Positions 43,284 to 56,866 are shown, counted from the first letter of the stretch. The stretch: 64,000 bases of DNA from Cinnamomum chago (GCA_038049695.1 CP142456.1:18008501-18072500), one strand, 5' to 3'. Numbers and translations are program-made. The notes: generated by a model not told the origin, from the letters alone.

Positions 43284-46033
43284 ATTGAATGGATATAAAA
43301 AATTAAAAAATAGGAGAAGAAATGGAGATGGCTTGTATGAGGGAGGATTTGATGGGTTTTGCTCTGGTTATTGAAGAAAATTTATTCCTACAAAAAGAGA
43401 AAGATTGGGTAGAGTTAATAAGTTGATATTAGATGAGAGAGATTTAAGAATTTATTTAAAGGAGAGATTTATAGGATCATAGGAGTTTAGATTTTTGTTT
43501 TGCTGGTGCACAGCTGGTAGTGGTAGAAGTGGCTTAGCCGTATTTCTGCGGCAACTTCTATTTGGTATTGTTAAGTGGTATAGACAAGACAATTTGTTCG
43601 AGTAGTTCTTCTCTCGGAGGAGAGAAGTAAGCAGGCACAAATGCATCATAAATGACATTCTCTCCTGCGGACAACGGAGGAATCGTACTGCGTAAAATTA
43701 TTTTTCACGTTCTGAACCTCCCCTCTAAATGTTTTCTTTGGCAATTTAATAAATTAGTAAAAGTAATATAATACATTCGTTTTCCGAACAAAGGATCACA
43801 TTAAAAGTATATATATTCAAAACTCTCCCTTTCTGAAAAAAAAAATTCAAAAGTCAATCTCCTTTCTCTACTAAAAGACAATAAAATACTCATTTTTTTA
43901 TACAAAAAGTTAAAAAGATTTCCTACCAATCCACTAATGACAAAATATCATCATAAGCCCCTTATATTTTATTCTTTTAATCTGTTGTTTTACATTACTT
44001 TTACTTTAATAACAAATTACCAAATAGGTTAAAAGAATAAAATATTTGTGTGTCATTATAATTTTAAGCAAATACAGGGGGCAATATCATAAAATAGTAA
44101 AAGATGGCGAGTGGAGATCGCAAGCTGCTTTTTCTTAAAGACGGTTACTAAAGGGATGTTTTAGTTAAAGTAAAAGGTAAAGGGGTCTTGTCTACGTTTC
44201 ATGAAAACTAGCATGAAGCTGAGTAATATATTAAAATTAATATTCCTTTCATATAAATCTATTATAATAAAATAATAAAAAATCCCAAATCAACCAAAGG
44301 ATTTTGAAACTCAAATTACTTAATTGAACATCCAAACCCAATCAAAAGCCTAAGAAAAAAAAATTGAATATCACATTTAAAAGATTAGTACATTTGGAAG
44401 GGACTTACAAATGAAGAATTTTTTTTAAAGAGATAGGCCAAATCTTTCTTTCCTTGATCAACGTTAGCATATGGGTTTCATCTTAAAAACGAAGAATTAG
44501 TATGAGTATCCATTCTCTCTCAACCACGACTATTCATCTGTTAAACGGCTCATCCTCGCAAAGTTGCATCGGAATAATCATTAACAATCCTCTTGCTCCA
44601 CACATTTTCCTTTCTCTTTTTCCCCACTCTAAAAACTTGCCCATCTATCTAATATGCAGATGAGGAAGAGGAAGGTCGGGTTTTGTTAAAAGATAAGCCT
44701 TTCCTTAAAGAAGAGGAAATAACGTTTCTTTGAGAAGATTATTTTGTTTTTTTGGGAAGAAGAAGAGGTGTTAGTAGGAAATGTTTGACGTTTCATGGGA
44801 GGGTGTGTTTCTTTCCTCAAGGACAGTCAAGAATGAGGCAAATTTTTTTTTTTTTTTTGAACTGTTCCCATGCCTTTACCAACTATTTCTCAACTTTCAA
44901 GAGAAAGAATATAGGGCTTGTTTGTAAAAAATAAATACTCCTTTTTTTTATTAACCCATTAAACCTCAATGTTCAAAGATTTCGATATGATGAAGAATTT
45001 TTATATGTAACCCGATCATTCAATGTTTACTCATATGGAAATGATGCTTCTAAACAAACATGATTTATTGTGTTTCACATGTAACATATGCGAATTTTAC
45101 ATATGTAAATCTTATTAACATAACAATCATAAAAGACGAATGACACCTTAAAATCTTTGATTTTACATACTCGATGCCGATAGCTCCTTTTGATGTATAT
45201 GTTGCTTGGAAGACATTTGGCAGGTTGATATTTACATTTGATAAGATAATTAAGTGGACTTCATTTATCATCACTTTTTATTGGGTCGGGGTTGGAAAGT
45301 TTAAATTTTATAAAATTGATGGTTATGTGGAATATTGGGTATCGCTTGTCTTAAGTACGACCAAAAACTTTTATCTTAAACACTAATTAATAAGTTTGAT
45401 TTGGAATAATACACATGCATTAGTTGACAACCAAACGAGCTTCTTCTATTTGAATAATGAATATTTCAGAGGTGAGGAGTGAATGATGCAATGTAGAGAT
45501 GTAGACAACAAATTTACTAGCTAGGAGCTTGATTTACTAGTAATGGTTGCGTAGTCAATCTCTACTAAAGGTGGGGCCATTTGATGGACATTTATAAATC
45601 TTCACTTTTATTTCGAAAAAATCTAGCCCCTTCCACACTTCCGCTGCAAGCATACTTAGAATACCCATGGAGCAAACAAAGAGACCCCTTTTGTGTAGGG
45701 TGCCTTTGTATAGTATTTGTAGAAAATCGGTTCCATGGACATTTACTCCACAGAAAACCTAACTTAAGTTTTGCACTTTTCCTCGATAAAAGCAGTTGCA
45801 CCAAATGTGGATAATTTTATTTGTGAAAAAGCAATCATAAACTTTTCATTACCTTTTCCTTGGAAATGTGGCTGTGTAAAGATGCCATTAAGGAATGCAT
45901 GTAACACTCAAAATTTCGCCTTCCAGGGATTTTCATTTCAGCAGTTTGTGGAAACAGTGCTTTCCACCCTCCTGAAAATGTTTTTCCATAGGCTTCAAAA
46001 ATAAATATTGATTTATTTTTTATCTTCCAGCAC
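43284..46033. other. No gene recognised
   Basis: Strongly AT-rich. Short frames (for example at 45174-45386 and 45581-45814) show no known motif. Confidence 0.5.
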
Positions 46034-46043
46034 AATAAAAGCT

Positions 46044-46348
46044 AGGGTTGTTCATGGGCCCGGTCGTATATCCAGGCCGAACTCGACTTTAGAAACATTG
46101 GCCCTTGCCCGACACAGGCCTTAAAAGTCAGGCCCGAGGCCGCCCATTTAGTCAATTAGCTAGGTTGGGCCCAACGGGGCTTTTTATCTCTTTTGTGGGC
46201 ATTTGATCAATTATTTGGATTGATTAAATTCAATTACATGCATTCTTTACACGGGCCGGCTTTGGTCTTTCTATCACTTCATCGAAGCCCAGCCCAATTA
46301 TTAAACAGGCCCTAATTACATATCCAAGCCAGGCCCATGAGCACCCCT
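46044..46348. mobile_element. Non-autonomous DNA transposon, 9-bp TSD (~305 bp)
   Basis: Ends are AGGGTTGTTCATGGGCC and GGCCCATGAGCACCCCT, imperfect inverted repeats. Both sides carry AATAAAAGC (46034-46042 and 46349-46357). The interior is rich in GGGCC/GGCCC words and non-coding. A 9-bp duplication is usual for Mutator-like elements. Confidence 0.85.
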
Positions 46349-46584
46349 AATAAAAGCCCACTAAACCATGGCAAAGTCTTTTTTTTTTTTGTTGGGCAAG
46401 ATCAGCTACAAATGGCTTTAGATCTTGTTTGTTTAGTGCCCGCACGGAAGTCCCAAGGCCTTGTTTCCTTATTTTTCTGCGTGGGGTCTTACTGCACCGA
46501 ACAATAAAAAATCTAATTTTATTGGAATAAAAATTCCGTTTTCATGGAAAACACCTTCTACAAACTCGCAATTCGACAAGGTAT

Positions 46585-47337
46585 TAAGGCTGCATAAAAA
46601 ATCCGATATCATTATAAAACCGGACCGAACCGACCAAACCGAGCGGTTCGGATCGATTTTATGTGGATCGGTTCGGTCAACGGTTTGAAAATCATTATAT
46701 CGGTCGGTTATCGGTTTGAACCCACGGTTAACTGTCTAAACTAAATCGATCGTAGATATTAACTTGAGTATTGAGTTTTGACTATTTTAGCTTTAGTATT
46801 TCTCACATTCATAGTTTCATACTTTCTTTCAACAACTCACATGAACTCAATACTGCGAGTTTACTTTTAGGGCTATTGGTTCTGCCTTCTGAGAACTCAC
46901 ATGAAGTCCATTTGAAATGTTATGGCTTATGGAGTTGCTGTTGGAGTGTTGGTAGTTTGAAGTAAAGTTGTTGCTTTTTTTGTTATCTACTTTAATTTGA
47001 TTTGGGATATGTAATGACTTCAAATATTTATTATGTTTTATGTTGGATTTGCTTTGGGATGTGATAACTTTAAATATTTCTGTTTGGTTAAGACTTAGTG
47101 AGTACTTATGGTACTACTATTTGCAGGTATTTTGATGATTTCTCTCATCAATTGAACTTCCATTTTTTGTAAAAAAAAAAATAAAAAACAAAAAAAACCA
47201 TAACCGAACTGGTTCCTTTCGGTTTGGTTTGAGGACATGGGCGGTTCAGTTTGGTTTGAAAAAATAGAAAACTGATGTGTTCGGTTTGGTTGATGATTTT
47301 CCTTCTAAACCGATCTGAACCGCCCATGAGCACCCCT
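46585..47337. mobile_element. Non-autonomous DNA transposon, 9-bp TSD (~753 bp)
   Basis: It is flanked by ACAAGGTAT at 46576-46584 and 47338-47346. The right end, CCCATGAGCACCCCT, is that of the neighbouring element; the left end TAAGGCTGCATAAAA is diverged. The arms consist of CGGTTCGGT/ACCGAACC-rich palindromic sequence around an AT-rich middle with no recognisable gene. Confidence 0.82.
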
Positions 47338-47379
47338 ACAAGGTATGCCCCACCAAGTTATTTTGTGTTTTTTGGTAAA

Positions 47380-49430
47380 TAAGTTATTGTTTGCTGTTGA
47401 AATGAATTATGATGATGATTTTTTTTTATGAGTTGGGAATGTTTATGATCATGCATTTCATCCAATAGCTTAAGACGAAACAATATAAAAATATATATAT
47501 ATATATATATATTTTCGAACTCTCAATGTTATTCTTATCTATATAGTTGAAAGCGAACTGAGGTTGATATGTTTTGTTTTAAAAACAAAAATACCCACAT
47601 TGGGCTCTCAAATATGGTATCTTTTTAGGCCTTGGATTGAAAATTCTGAAAATGTTGGCTTTGGGGGTTTTTTTTTTTTTTTTTTTTCAAATGAAACTCC
47701 GAACTTGAACATATTGTTTATTCAGTTCTTTTCACATTATCATAATTGCTTTTGTTGTGTGAAATGGATTGATTGAATTTGTGAATTGTTTGATGAGTTT
47801 ATGTGAATTTTTATGGTAAAATAAAAGTCACTACTTTGTGCCCAGCGGATTTGTTGCAGCCTCTTGGGTTGCGGTATCATCTCAAAGAGCAGTCAACTAT
47901 ACAATGCACCACAAACACCCATAGACCTTTTACACAATATAGTTGCCGAAATGAAAACACTTTCCTATCTTACATACAGAGACCAATATATCCTCGCAAG
48001 AAACAAGCAAAAATAATAAGCAAAAATAATTGTCGCTTGTTGCGTCATGCACAACTAAATTAAATAATCGAACCACAACGTTGAGACGGAGGAAGAGCAT
48101 GCACAAGAATGCTGTTCAACAAATGTGTGATGATCATTAATTTATTAGATGTTTAATCTTTAATGTTAAGACCTTAAAATTTATTTTTTAAATCCATGAT
48201 TTTTATTCATGGCACTTGTCCATGTAAATACTTGTATTTTGGAAATTCATGAAATGTGTTGCGAAGAATTGCAGTGTGACTATTTTCATTTATTTGACTG
48301 AATTATTTTATCATATTGTATAATTTTGTAAATGTTGTTGTTGGATTATTTGTTGGTTAAATGATGTTGTTAGTGACTCCCTACATGAATTGCTCCACGT
48401 GTATAAAATAACTTATAGAGAAATAAAGTAATTTGGTCTAATAAATGAAAATACTCTCGCCACAATTCATCACAACACAATTCATGAAGTTCCAAAAACA
48501 AAAGTTTTTACATGGACGAGTGACATGAATCCAATATCATGAACTTCATGCAAAGCCTAAAAAAAGAAATATTTAAAAATAAATGTCTAGGTTAACATTA
48601 TAGATTAAACATCTAATAAATTAATGATCATCCCACATTTGTAGAGCAATTGTATTCCAAAGCTCACATGCAAATCAAGAGTTGACATCACTCTAAAAGG
48701 ACCCAATTTCCCAATCCTCCTCAACATTGATGTCTTCATCAACATCCATCTTTTGTGCATGCACTTCCTCCATCTTATCGCTATAGTTCCATTATTTGAT
48801 TTAGTTGTACATGACGCAAAAAGTGACGACTATTTGTGCTTGTGTCTTGAGAAGATATCGTGGTCTTATCTGCAAGATACGAAAGTGTTGCTTCACGGCA
48901 AAAATGTGTTCCACTTTGCATAATTTAGACTGCTCGTAAATTGAAGGCTTCTTTGGTCATTTGTGGTCCTTGTGTAGTTGACTGTTCCTTGAGATGATAG
49001 CGCACCGAAGAGGGTGCAGCAAATATGTTGTACACAAAGTAGTGACAAATAAGCATATTTTATTTTACCATATAAATTCACATAAACTCATCAAAAAAGT
49101 CAGAATCAACTTCAATTCATTTCCCACAACAAAAGCAAGCATAATAATGTGAAAAGAAATAAAAAAACAATATATTCGAGGTCAGAATTTGATTGGGAAA
49201 ACAATACCCAAGACATGAATAACATTCAGAGTACTCAATTCAAGGCCTCAAAACGAAACCATATTTGAGTGTTCATTGTGGGTAATTTTGTATATCATAT
49301 AAAATCCATGATCATAAACTTGCAATACCCATCGGAAAAATCATCATTTACACTCCCAACTCATCAGAGAAAACATCATCATAATTCATTTCAACATCAA
49401 ACAATAACTTATTTACAAGGAAAAAAAAGA
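47380..49430. repeat. Large inverted repeat, two ~0.95 kb arms
   Basis: The reverse complement of about 48410-49430 follows 47380-48340 nearly end to end with substitutions and indels. Matching blocks in order: AATAAGTTATTGTTTG; GTTGAAATGAATTATGATGA; TCAAATATGGT; TGATGAGTTTATGTGAATTT; GGTAAAATAAAA; GTCACTACTTTGTG; CAGTCAACTA; GATCATTAATTTATTAGATG followed by TTTAATCT; TATTTTCATTTATT. About 70 bp separates the arms. The open frames at 47803-48063 and 48893-49081 (both starting MN-YGKIK) are the same repeat read in each arm and belong to no known family. Confidence 0.85.
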
Positions 49431-49485
49431 AAATAATTTCTTCATATATAGAGAGAGGAGGGAGGTGGGGTGGTCGATACGTAGA

Positions 49486-49597
49486 GGAAAGAGGAGGGAA
49501 GAAAGAGTGGGTGGGGGGACACGGTGGGGTTGATACTGAGAGAGAGAGGGAAAGAGGAGGGAAGAAAGAGTGGGTGGGGGGACACGGTGGGGTTGAT

Positions 49598-49635
<38 letters not shown>
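49486..49635. repeat. 63-bp tandem duplication plus (GA)n
   Basis: Two adjacent G/A-rich units (GGAAAGAGGAGGGAAGAAAG ... ACACGGTGGGGTTGATACTGAG) run into a (GA)n microsatellite at about 49600-49635. Confidence 0.9.
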
Positions 49636-49637
<2 letters not shown>

Positions 49638-50068
49638 CTTTGCAGTCCTGATCCTACAGAAGCTTGTGGAGAATGAGGGAGGATAAGAGGCATTGCAATT
49701 GGCTAGGGTTCCAAGGATTCAGAGGGGTGAAATTGGGGTCCGTTTCCAGCCTTCTCACAGAAAATGCTGGCGTAATGGAAAAGTGATTTCGTAGAATTGT
49801 GTAGCACCAAGCATAAGAAAAATGGGTTTTTGACAAAAAAAAATGTCCCTTTTTTTGTAGAAAAGTATTACATACACATGCCCTAAATTCCTTCGTGCCT
49901 ACAAATGCCCATTCTGTGATTGCTTGAAGAACCCTGGACTTGAGAATACCAACATATCATGAAGCCTTCAATCCTGCACCTATCTATTGCAAGCGAGTTT
50001 AGAAAAAACATCTTTTTCTTCCCTACATGAGACACCAGCCTAAAGGATGTTCTCATCCACCATTCCAA

Positions 50069-50250
50069 GGCCCCATTTGGATACTTGGAATATGGTTAGC
50101 CCGGATCAGATTACCTGTAGCTCTGATCATCTGTAGTTGGTTATGACAGTACAAAATGACTATAGACTTGCATGTAATTCAAGTTATTCAAACATAAGTA
50201 GGCATAACTCAAGATGCTTGTGCTCACGTTACACGGATCCAAATGGGCCC
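50069..50250. mobile_element. Probable MITE, GGGCCCATTTGGAT ends
   Basis: Left end GGCCCCATTTGGATACTTGG; right end GGATCCAAATGGGCCC, inverted with one mismatch plus spacing. GGCCCTAAGTA occurs right after the element and again at 50291. No clean target duplication. Confidence 0.6.
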
Positions 50251-50515
50251 TAAGTACAAGAAAATGGCTAGTTACAGATAGTAGAATTAGGGCCCTAAGT
50301 AGGCTAAATGAGAAATATGAGGGCCACATCCAATGAAAATCACGTAAATATTTAGTTAGTAGAATGATACTTATAATTCATTAAGCAGATAGTAAATCAA
50401 TCAGGATCTACCAATAGATAGGACAGACATAAATGATTGGTGCTCTTATCACACTTCTGGAATGTTGCTGTAAACTACATTTGGGTCCAGAAATAAATAG
50501 TTATTACCTTCTAAC

Positions 50516-50633
50516 CTATGATGCATAGATACTTCAAAATGGCCAACGTATTGTCGTATTGTATCCGATACTTCACTTTTTGTATGTAAAGTCTATGCCC
50601 ATGACGTGTCCATGCGATATCCATGCATCATAG
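50516..50633. mobile_element. hAT-like MITE with perfect 8-bp TSD
   Basis: 118 bp, inverted ends CTATGATGCAT ... ATGCATCATAG, flanked by CTTCTAAC at 50508-50515 and 50634-50641. Same family as the copies at 10070 and 16577. Confidence 0.93.
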
Positions 50634-50641
50634 CTTCTAAC

Positions 50642-52727
50642 TGAGGTTATTTTTGGCCTTACGAGAATCAAGTGGTGTCTCACTTCAATTGTTCATCCAT
50701 TACCAAATCAGTCAACCAACATTTTATAGCATTGCTGTTGGTAGAATTTCATTGGGGGTATTTGATGTGCACCTCCGGTGTCAAAGATAGAATCAGGGCC
50801 TTGATCTCCTACCTTACCCACAAAAAACAATAAACAAGATATAACTTGCTGAAAACTTCAGCTCTCTCTGTAAGGAAAATTGACAAAATAAACTCATGCA
50901 GCATTTGCAGTTAATTTATTTTTAAGAAAGAAAACATGGAAAATTAAAGTTCAACTAAAATATAGACAGAATTGTAACATTGTAAAAGGAAACTAAAACT
51001 TACAAGGTCATTCATTCAACAGGACTAACTTGTATTATAGTTTCAAAATCCAAACTTACACCTAGAAACGCGATAGTGTCCTTGGCCACCAACTCCAAGT
51101 GGGGATTATTCGGGGCATTTCATTATCCTTTACTCAAGTTTGGAATCTTGTCTCTTTGGGGGATCAAGTTGCAAATAGGTATAAGGCTCTGTTGGTTCCT
51201 CCCTGCACGCCGATTTAGAATGTCAGAATAAATGCAGATTTGCAAGCACCTTACACAAAAGCGGGAGTACGCGCATGCGCACGCACACAGTTCAAGTTGA
51301 TCCTTCTTTTTTAATTCCAATTTGGGCACAAGTTTACATTTTTGTTCCAATTAATAAATGGGTTGCATTTGGGTGATATTTCTAAGTTGATTGATAAATG
51401 GGTTGGTCTAGATTGAGTCCATTCTTACCATTGAACCAGCCAGTGAGCCAACCCTACCCAACCCAACTAGTTGCACAATTACCCGCCATCCAGCCCAAAC
51501 CTAACTTGTTAAAGGGTTCAGGTTGACAACCCAATTCCTAAATTCATCATGTTTGGGCTAAGCCTATACATGTCGGTTGGGTTGGCAGGTAGATTAGCAA
51601 GAATGGACTCAGCAGCAGACCCAACCTGTTTATTAACTGGTTTGGGTGTTAATGGGTTGAGTTGCGCCTAAGCCCGCCCTGATCAGCTATGGAGCTAACA
51701 TTTAGACTCGGATCCAATCAACAGTCTGAAAGTCAGGTTCAAGCCTAACCCATTTGCAAAATTTATATGCCTACTTGTGTGTTAGGCCCATGCCCATCCC
51801 CATTTAACTATTGAGCGAGCATATTAGGCCTGAATCCAAACTACATGCCTAAAAGACACCGCTCAAATCTTCCCTCCTGGGTAGAGTTCTAGTCGGCCCT
51901 GAGCTAGCACGGCCTATAATGAACCCTATTTAATCGAATCACAAAGGTCAACTTGAACCCAACCCGAAACCAGAATGGACCACCTGAACCTTAAATTATC
52001 GGGTCAGGTTCAGGTTCGGTGGGCAAATCCAAGTGGGGAATTTCCACCCCAAAACTGATCTATCAAATTGTCAAACAAGATTGCAGATCATGATTTTAGA
52101 AGTCAAAAGGACTAAACCTTTTCACCATGGAGGGGCATTTGGATCATTTGTTAAATGTAGTTTGACCAAAAATACAATAATAAATTGTAAAAGTCAAGAA
52201 CTAAAGAATAATTATCAATATTATAGGGACTTCTCAATGATTAGGGAAGGGACTATGGAATAAATTCCCCACCAAAAATTGGGGATGGATTCAATATTTA
52301 GACCTATTTTCAATTTGGGTCAGTCCGAGCCCACACCAATCAAACTCTCTCCATGAGCATATCTGAGTGAAAGAGAGAGCAAAAGGTTGGCTAGTCCACC
52401 ACACTCTTAACAGACCAAACAAAATCCTCCTCCATTGTCACTTAACCAAATTATTTTAAGGTTTCCTTCACAAGTTTTGCTTCTTCACTAGACTCTATCA
52501 TACGCCATGCTGTCAATCTTAATGAGATGTCTTTCCTCACCACTTCACCCTTCAATTCATCTCACCAGGTCTTATTCCAGTCTTCTATGCCAATGCCCAT
52601 ACCATCTCAAATGATAGTACTTGATTTTTTTTTTTTTTTCATCTTTCTTTTACAGTAAACATAGGTTACCTCTGACACACTTATTCCTAATTCTATTGTT
52701 ACTGGAGATTTTAGACATCCTTCCTAA
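50642..52727. other. No gene; degenerate GGGTTGGG/CCCAACCC region
   Basis: From about 51360 to 52030 the sequence is built of short words such as GGGTTGGGTT, CCCAACCC and GTTCAGGTT on both strands, as in the palindromic interiors of the transposons at 46 kb. No ends or duplications were found. The remainder is featureless. Confidence 0.5.
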
Positions 52728-52793
52728 CACATGCATTTCAGCCACATTAGCTTATCTTAGCACATGCATTTCAGCCACATTAGCTTCTCGCTT
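52728..52793. repeat. 33-bp tandem duplication
   Basis: CACATGCATTTCAGCCACAT followed by TAGCTT is repeated with a 33-bp period. Confidence 0.9.
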
Positions 52794-53119
52794 CTTTGTT
52801 GGCTAAAATTCAGCTCCATGCTCATGCACCTATCCTATTTGCCATATCAAACTCAAATCCTCTGCTTTGTTCCATGACCATTGCTAGATATCTAAATTTA
52901 TCACTTCGGATACTTTAGAATGCTTCTCTTCATCACAGCCCTTTGGTCCTTGTGGAAAGAGTGAAATAGTCAGTACTTCCAAATAAGTCATTGCTGCTAC
53001 AACCCTAATCTCCTCGGTCTTCCATCGGGTTATATTGGACCTTAGTGACCAAGCAGTAATAAGATATGTTGCCTCTTTGCTCGATAGATCGTGGAACAAA
53101 GTCATAGCTGACTTTAGTT

Positions 53120-53330
53120 GCCATCCTCCTATTCTGCCAAAAGGGTCTCCACTGTCACCTGGATCATTGAAGGTTAACCTTGATGCCGGTGCATTTGGGA
53201 TCCAGCCAATGTTGGATTCAGGGGTGTTATATAAGACTAAAATAAAATGATTGTCAGAAGTTACTAAGACCTGATTGGCTTCTACAGTACCAACAAAGAA
53301 AACCCTTTGCACTTGTCTCACTTGTAATGG
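53120..53330 (+). pseudogene. LINE RNase H remnant
   Basis: LSPGSLKVNLDAGAFG in one frame, then, after a frame change, PANVGFRGVI and KMIVRSY..LIGFYSTNK in another. Together these follow the start of a plant LINE RNase H domain (LKVNxDGASxGNPGxxGFGGVIRD). Stops and frameshift show it is dead. The open frame on the opposite strand is its shadow. Confidence 0.55.
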
Positions 53331-53663
53331 AAGGCATCCTATGCACAATCTCTAGGGCTAAGGATTCATAAGCACACCATGTCATGTTCAAAACATTCTT
53401 TATTAGCTTCATTATCTTTCTCATGCATTTACCATTTCCTTCTCCCATATACTCAAGGTGCAAATGGTAGTTGACACCCTAGTGAAAGGAGTTGGCGTTT
53501 TTTCATGGCGTAATCCCTTTGCCAAAGAAGGTTTTTTTATTTATTTATTCAGACCACCCAAGCGTTCATTTGAGCAGGTCCCCTGCCATAGCTCTTACAT
53601 TCTATCCATGGCTTGTTGTGTCAATATTCTTTTACTAATAAAACCCTAGCTACCACTCACACA

Positions 53664-53666
<3 letters not shown>

Positions 53667-53738
<72 letters not shown>
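53667..53738. repeat. (GA)n microsatellite, 72 bp
   Basis: 36 uninterrupted GA units. Confidence 0.95.
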
Positions 53739-53740
<2 letters not shown>

Positions 53741-53956
53741 AAATCTACATCATACTTCAAAATCACTACTATTTAACATTCACCAAATTTGCACCATCAT
53801 TCAATATGGTGGTTGCAGTGGGCATAGCAGTAGGTAGCGAAAAGACACGCACACATAGTACTTCATCCACACAAATTCTGCAAGAGGAAGAAGGCCTAGA
53901 AGACACACACACATGCCTCCTCATGGCTGTCTGATCACTGCTAGGTGTTAGATGGT

Positions 53957-54106
53957 GATTCTTGCAAAGATCCACCTTTGGATAGTGATTGTGGCAAAGA
54001 TCCACCATTGGATCTTGATCCCGGTAAAGATCCACCGTTAGATCGTGATCCCAACAAGGATCCATCATTGCATCTTGATTTTGGAAAAGACCAACGGTTA
54101 GATCTA
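53957..54106. repeat. 30-bp minisatellite, five units
   Basis: Five consecutive 30-bp units without indels, consensus GATCnTGGCAAAGATCCACC followed by nTTGGATCNT. The exact multiple of three keeps one frame open on each strand. On the plus strand each unit reads as a decapeptide like DxGKDPPLDL. Confidence 0.92.
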
Positions 54107-56818
54107 GTTCGATCCAACATTTGATAAAGATGATAAAGACCCTATGTCCCAAAATTAGGAAGACCCCACATTGGGATGTGCCACATGGGAGGGACCAACA
54201 AATAAGAGAATTGAAGATCAAGTAGGGCCCATTTGAGGGGGCCATCCAAGTGTGTATGGGTCAAATGGGCTGTATGACCCACCCAAGTTTACCTATTTCA
54301 TTAATTTTCTTTTATTTGATTATGGATTTATTGGTTCAAGTGAAGCTTTTATTTAATTTTTAACTTTTTTGACTTGGATGTTATGATCTTGGTCGTAGGA
54401 AGAGTTAGATTCTATTTTAGGGTTAGGTTTTCTTTATAGACCTCTTTCTCAGTTAATGAATGAATGATAATGAATGAATGCTTTTTGCTACTTTGCCTGG
54501 GAAAAGGATTTGGTGTGAGACCATCGGACGTGAGGCCTTCTGTGAGATTGTGAATCAAGTATCTTCTCCTTTTTCACTCTTACTTTTCTTTGAGCATACC
54601 ATCACCTGTATCATTCTGTGATGCCACAAACTGTTTTGAACAATTACAACTGTGGGTTATTTCATGTGAACTGGAACATTATCTGTGAACCCTATTTTAG
54701 TTCTATTATTTGCAAATAACCCCTTGGACCTAACCTTTTGTCAAATCCTCTAAAGGGGTAGTAATTCTATTTGAAATTTGGATTGTTCCCTAAGCTAGTG
54801 GAAGACTTCTCTTCCATTGCAACTCCCAATTTAGATTTGGCAGGTTCTCATTGTGGGATTGTGGCAAGGCCAGAGACACCTCTTAATTCCCAAACTAAAT
54901 TTTTATATAAGAGGAGCAATCTGAATTTCTCAGTTTTATAATTTTAGTTGTGAATGTTGAGTGTTTTCTTGATCTCATATTATCAATTAGATTAGCCTTG
55001 CACTGTCCTGCATCACTAAATTTCAATCTATTACACTCGAACACCTTTCTCCAAAGTAGTTATTTGCTTGCATTCTCGTCTCGCTAAAACATACCACATC
55101 ATCATGAACATCACACATGTCATATTAGACATCTCTTACTAAGTTGTCAATTGTCCTAATCAAGACATAGGGGCTTGAAGCTAACCCTTGGTGTAAACCA
55201 ACCCTAACAAGTAGCTCAGGTGAGACCGCACACATAATCATCACGCGTGTTGCTTCCCTTCATACGTGTACCATTCCAATGTCACAATTAAGAATGTATC
55301 TTTTCTTCAATGACGTTCAAGTTAACTGCCTTGGCAGTTGTCACCCTACCGAATGCTTACTTGGTCAATGAAAACCATTTATGAACTTTTCCTTTCCTCT
55401 AAACTTGTTCATGAGCCGTCTTATTATGACAATGAAGTATTAGAGACATACTTGAGGAACTCTCCTCAAAGGCCATGAGACGTTGACGAAGCACTTTAAT
55501 TTCTTCTTGGATAGACACAATAGAGTCACCCAAACAACTCATGTTGAGAGAATTCATAAACACAGATCATCAACCCTGTACTTCTCACAAACCAAACTTC
55601 AGCAGTATGGGCCGCCTTTCACATAATTAAACCACATTGCAACAGCAACTTGAGAAAATATTGAAGAAATTGTTCAAAAGTGCTCCCCCTCAGCAGTGGT
55701 CAACCCTCAGAAACAGCAGGAGTGGACCACGCCCTTATCAGATAAACGAAGTGCATAGCTGCTTCTTTAAACCCATCAGATTTTTTTCCACCATTTGTTC
55801 AACTGATTTAGCATATAACCTAGAATCCCTAACAATCACAAAAACAAGTTCAAACAAATACTTTAGATGCTCACTGTGAACCAGTAACTAGAAACTGGTG
55901 AGACCCTGCTCCCCACATAAACAATGAATTAATCACCCAGGAAAAATCATCATAACATCCCAACACAGAGGCGTAAAATCTATTGCAACCAAGAAGCAGC
56001 TTAAAACAACCTTAAAACCAACCAACCAGCAGCATGAGTGCATGACCGATAAAAGTCAACTCAGCCAACGGGAACATATATGTTTGGCATTGATGCATTG
56101 ATGCAGGAACCCCAATCACTTCAGAATTTGACCAGAAACAAATAAACACTTTGGTACAGTCACTGCTTTTGACAGGAACAGACCTGCTAAGTGGGTATGG
56201 TCACTTAGATATGGCTATGACAGGAATTTCATCTGAGAAATACAACTGCAGACATCAAATCGAACCACTTCAGATATCTGAGGAAGGAGCCTTCTAGGTA
56301 CGTCCTTAAACCACTGCATGTGGCAGATTTAAAGGACAAAGCCATGTCACCTAATTGAACCATCTGAACTACATTTAAACCTCTTAATACTGACGGGTGA
56401 ACCAACCTCTGTGAAGGAGGAAAGGCTTACATAGATCTTTATCGCTTCGTCGTGTAAGTCCTTGCCTTGTGTTACCAAGCTACACGATCAAGTCTCAGAT
56501 ACCAACTTGAAATGTTTTAATACCATTAAGATGGAAAAGGGAAGAGAAGAAGAGAGAAGAAAAAAAGAAGGAAGAGAGAGAGGAAGAAAGAAACGAAGAG
56601 AGAGAAAGGAAAGCGTGCATCACTTGTGCATGATCTCTCCAGTATTTTCTTTTTAGTCACTGATTGTGTTATGATTACATAAAACACCCATTACCCTTGA
56701 AATATATTCAATGACTATCATATTTCTATAGTTCTGTCCAAACAATGCCACTAAGTGTTAATTTAAAGCCTGTTATAAGGCATAATAACAAAATAACCAA
56801 CTTATTACACGCGCGCGC

Positions 56819-56866
<48 letters not shown>

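Noticed and set aside
52884-53348. 154-codon minus-strand open frame
   Set aside because: The plus strand carries recognisable LINE RNase H residues here, so the minus frame is a shadow.
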